A stretch of DNA of 7,467 nucleotides from Balneolales bacterium (GTDB taxonomy: Bacteria > Bacteroidota > Rhodothermia > Balneolales > Natronogracilivirgulaceae). This document shows, in pieces, positions 5,883 to 7,467 of the stretch. Under the pieces are notes generated by a model that saw only the letters and a list, made by a program, of their open reading frames with translations, was not told the DNA's origin and did no database searches. A program made the translations under genes and the position numbers. Numbering within the stretch: position 1 is the first letter of the stretch; each line of letters starts with the position of its first letter. The stretch is taken from the NCBI GenBank assembly GCA_007133995.1, contig SLLP01000045.1, positions 1-7,467 on the forward strand, given 5' to 3'.

Positions 5883-6467
5883 TCAGAGGTGATTGAGGGC
5901 TCTTTTTAACAATTCGGAAACACTTTCGGCGTCATCTCCGGCATTGATTGCAGCCTGTAGGGCCTTGTGTGCCTGACCACGTTGATAGCCAAGCGCTTCA
6001 AGGGCTGAGAGGGTTTCATTTTGAATTGAACCCGACGTGCCGGTTCCCTCGTCAGCAGTCACAATATCCCCCAATTTGTCACGCAATTCAAGGACAATCC
6101 GTTCTGCGGACTTCTTGCCGATACCTGGACTTTTAGAGATCAAACCAGAATTCTGATTTACTATGGCACTCACTATCTGGCGGGGAGGCATGGCGGAGAG
6201 CAGGGCAAGCGCCAGCCTTGGCCCAATACTTTTCACGGTTATGAGCATCTCAAAAAGATTTCGCTCTTCTGTAGACGCAAATCCAAACAACTGCTGGTCA
6301 CTGTCAGATATATGATGGTGTATATGAAGGGTACAGGCCTCGCCTGTTGAAGGCATTCGCTCCAGAGTGTGGTTGGAAATCCTGACCAGATAGCCAATAC
6401 CGCCGACATCAATAATAATGGCGCCAGGCTGCTTGCTGTAAATATTTCCCTTGAGATAAGCGATCAT
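5883..6467 (-). CDS. ruvA: Holliday junction branch migration protein RuvA
   Basis: RuvA binds four-way DNA junctions as a tetramer and loads the RuvB helicase. The 194-residue length is normal. The N-terminal OB-fold domain (about 1-64) begins MIAYLKG and ends QQLFGF. Domain II has two helix-hairpin-helix motifs, VKSIGPRLALALLSAM (78-93) and SPGIGKKSAERIVLEL (113-128). A flexible Gly/Thr/Ser linker (about 134-149) leads to the RuvB-contacting domain III (about 150-194, ETLSALEALGYQRGQA). In the acidic-pin region the E. coli Glu55-Asp56 pair aligns by eye with Asp55-Ser56-Asp57, so the charge pattern differs slightly. No Shine-Dalgarno is visible before the ATG. ruvC lies 142 bases upstream on the same strand; ruvB is not in the window. 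Confidence 0.96.
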   Translation of the reverse strand: MIAYLKGNIYSKQPGAIIIDVGGIGYLVRISNHTLERMPSTGEACTLHIHHHISDSDQQLFGFASTEERNLFEMLITVKSIGPRLALALLSAMPPRQIVSAIVNQNSGLISKSPGIGKKSAERIVLELRDKLGDIVTADEGTGTSGSIQNETLSALEALGYQRGQAHKALQAAINAGDDAESVSELLKRALNHL

Positions 6468-6549
6468 AAAGTTGGCAAGGATCTGAAAAAATCTGCGATT
6501 ACGGGTGCTTAGTAATTTAGCTGGACAGGATCAAGTGAAATTACCGAGT

Positions 6550-6580
6550 CAAATATCCGTAAAAACGTGCGTATAACAAA
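6550..6580 (-). promoter_or_regulatory. Candidate Bacteroidota-type promoter for ruvA
   Basis: On the minus strand TTTG (6577-6580) is followed by exactly 19 bases and then GATATTTG (6550-6557). This fits the Bacteroidota vegetative promoter pattern TTTG-19-TAnnTTTG with a single mismatch. It lies in the 142-base ruvC-ruvA spacer and would give a leader of roughly 75 bases before the ruvA ATG. The short motif can arise by chance, but spacing and position are right. Confidence 0.4.
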
Positions 6581-6609
6581 ATGGAAAGGTATCTAATGAT
6601 GTAATTATA

Positions 6610-7185
6610 TTACTTGCGGATGCGGTTCGGATTACTTGCAACAAAAGAACTCCAGCTGTTTTTTTCCCCCTGCTTTTGCCCAGGAGAGTCAGCCTGGTCT
6701 GATGCGGGATCGTGCAGTTTTTGAAAATGGCACCATGCCGCAGCGAGTGCATCAGTAGCGTCGTCACTGAGTGTTTTTTGAGATATGTGAACAAGTTTGT
6801 GAAGCATATAAGCTACCTGGTCCTTTCTTGCATTTCCAGTACCGGTAATTGCTTTTTTTACAGCTTTGGGATAGTACTCAAAGAGTGGCAGGTTGTGATG
6901 AAGCACCGCCATGATGATGGCTGCCTGAGCGCGCCCCAGTTTCAGCATGGCGGAGGGATCATTGCCATAAACCGGTGTTTCAATGGCGCAGGAATCAGGC
7001 CGGTATTTGGTTATCAGAGTGGATGTTTCAGAATATAGTGTACGCAGCCGTTCGAGGGCATCATCTGTCCCGGTCAATCGTATAACATCACAGCAAACGG
7101 CTTCAAAACGTCGATCGCTGTATTCAAGAACAGCAAAACCTGTTACCCTTGAACCGGGATCAAAACCCAGAATACGTGTTTTCAT
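6610..7185 (-). CDS. ruvC: Holliday junction resolvase RuvC
   Basis: A magnesium-dependent endonuclease that acts as a dimer and nicks four-way junctions symmetrically, working with RuvAB. The RNase H-like catalytic residues are all present: Asp9 in ILGFDPGSRVTGFAV, Glu69 in AIETPVYG, and Asp142 and Asp145 in DDATDALAAAWCH. The conserved KAVKKAITGTGNARKDQV stretch (107-124) matches the DNA-contacting region. At 191 residues it is longer than E. coli RuvC (173). The extra length is a polar tail (about 157-191, rich in Gln, Lys, Ser, ending RIRK) beyond the catalytic fold. No Shine-Dalgarno is visible. The 142-base gap to ruvA holds no other gene. Upstream there is 282 bases without a confident gene. 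Confidence 0.96.
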   Translation of the reverse strand: MKTRILGFDPGSRVTGFAVLEYSDRRFEAVCCDVIRLTGTDDALERLRTLYSETSTLITKYRPDSCAIETPVYGNDPSAMLKLGRAQAAIIMAVLHHNLPLFEYYPKAVKKAITGTGNARKDQVAYMLHKLVHISQKTLSDDATDALAAAWCHFQKLHDPASDQADSPGQKQGEKNSWSSFVASNPNRIRK

Positions 7186-7396
7186 GCCAAATTGACAAAG
7201 AATAAAAAAATGATAAAGACTAAATAAACTGCTTAAACTTCAATGTTTCGGCAGTGGACATCTGAAAAGCATGATGTAGTATCAGAAAATCAACCATGAA
7301 ACGAACATGGCAATCACTGGTTGACACACAGGGACATGATTACATCCTGCCATGTGAGTTCATTCTGTCCATATGAATCGAAATTGATTTAAACAG

Positions 7397-7467
7397 ATGA
7401 CAACAGATGAAGCATTAGATGTACTAATCTTTACCGGCATTCAATTCAGCCAGTTCGTAAATAAGCT
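7397..7467 (+). CDS. Possible 5' end of a plus-strand gene (runs off window)
   Basis: An open frame starts at ATG 7397 and continues past the edge (MTTDEALDVL...FSQFVNK, 23 residues seen). An in-frame stop lies just upstream, so this ATG would be the start. No ribosome site or domain is recognisable in so short a piece. It would be divergent from ruvC. It is read in exact antisense register to the alternative minus-strand frame at 7424-7467, so at most one of the two is likely to be real. Confidence 0.25.
   Translation, partial: MTTDEALDVLIFTGIQFSQFVNK
7424..7467 (-). CDS. Possible 3' end of a minus-strand gene (enters from window edge)
   Basis: Read on the minus strand from the edge, one frame gives LIYELAELNAGKD followed by TAG (7426-7424). 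This would be the C-terminus of a gene transcribed in the same direction as ruvC, about 240 bases upstream of it. The residues look protein-like (helical, charged), but 13 codons are too few to judge, and a plus-strand frame competes for the same bases. Confidence 0.25.
   Translation of the reverse strand, partial: LIYELAELNAGKD

Larger units (their letters stand above)
7186..7467. other. Spacer upstream of ruvC with CATG-centred inverted repeats
   Basis: No confident gene lies in these 282 bases. CATG occurs five times between 7270 and 7354, where about 0.3 would be expected by chance. It forms a 5-bp hairpin (CCATG 7294-7298 with CATGG 7306-7310, 7-base loop) and an 8-bp inverted repeat (ACATGGCA 7305-7312 with TGCCATGT 7348-7355). 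Inside the larger arm ATCA (7313-7316) can pair with TGAT (7337-7340). The small hairpin and the 8-bp pairing are mutually exclusive. The region may hold the ruvC promoter, a structured leader or a repeat unit; I cannot choose. Confidence 0.4.

Noticed and set aside
1..7467. CRISPR array, insertion sequence, toxin-antitoxin or phage genes
   Set aside because: No regularly spaced repeats, transposase motifs, terminal inverted repeats or small toxin-like pairs were seen.

Overview
The window looks like chromosomal core sequence from a Gram-negative bacterium of the Bacteroidota/Balneolota/Rhodothermota kind. This is an inference from several weak signals. An exported protein ends in a Phe-terminated outer-membrane beta-strand. 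Most genes lack a clear Shine-Dalgarno sequence. A TTTG-19-GATATTTG element, close to the Bacteroidota promoter consensus (TTTG-19-TAnnTTTG), lies before ruvA. Finer placement is not possible by eye. No mobile element, CRISPR array, prophage or defence system was seen.

Layout, left to right. At 1-155 there is a compact tRNA-Asp(GUC) unit on the minus strand, with promoter, tRNA and terminator-like hairpin. A thioredoxin-type glutathione peroxidase homologue (288-830, minus) follows, with a hydrophobic N-terminus. It is divergent from a signal-peptide-bearing beta-barrel protein of unknown function (857-1654, plus). Next on the plus strand is a two-gene unit: an uncharacterised 92-residue protein (1788-2066) overlaps by one base (TAATG) a PhnP-like metallo-beta-lactamase-fold phosphodiesterase (2066-2824).

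From 2865 to 7185 every gene is on the minus strand. In transcription order these are ruvC, ruvA, a PhoB-like response regulator, a PhoR-like histidine kinase and a single-domain mannose-1-phosphate guanylyltransferase. RuvC and RuvA act with RuvB (not in the window) in branch migration and resolution of Holliday junctions. The regulator and kinase overlap by 4 bases (ATGA) and form a two-component system. The guanylyltransferase, which makes GDP-mannose for glycan synthesis, starts 64 bases after the kinase and may share its mRNA.

The last 282 bases hold no confident gene. They contain a cluster of CATG-centred inverted repeats and two mutually exclusive open frames running off the window edge. 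I found no clear novel system. The best leads are the small protein coupled to the PhnP-like hydrolase, a duplicated palindromic site before the response regulator, and the structured spacer upstream of ruvC.
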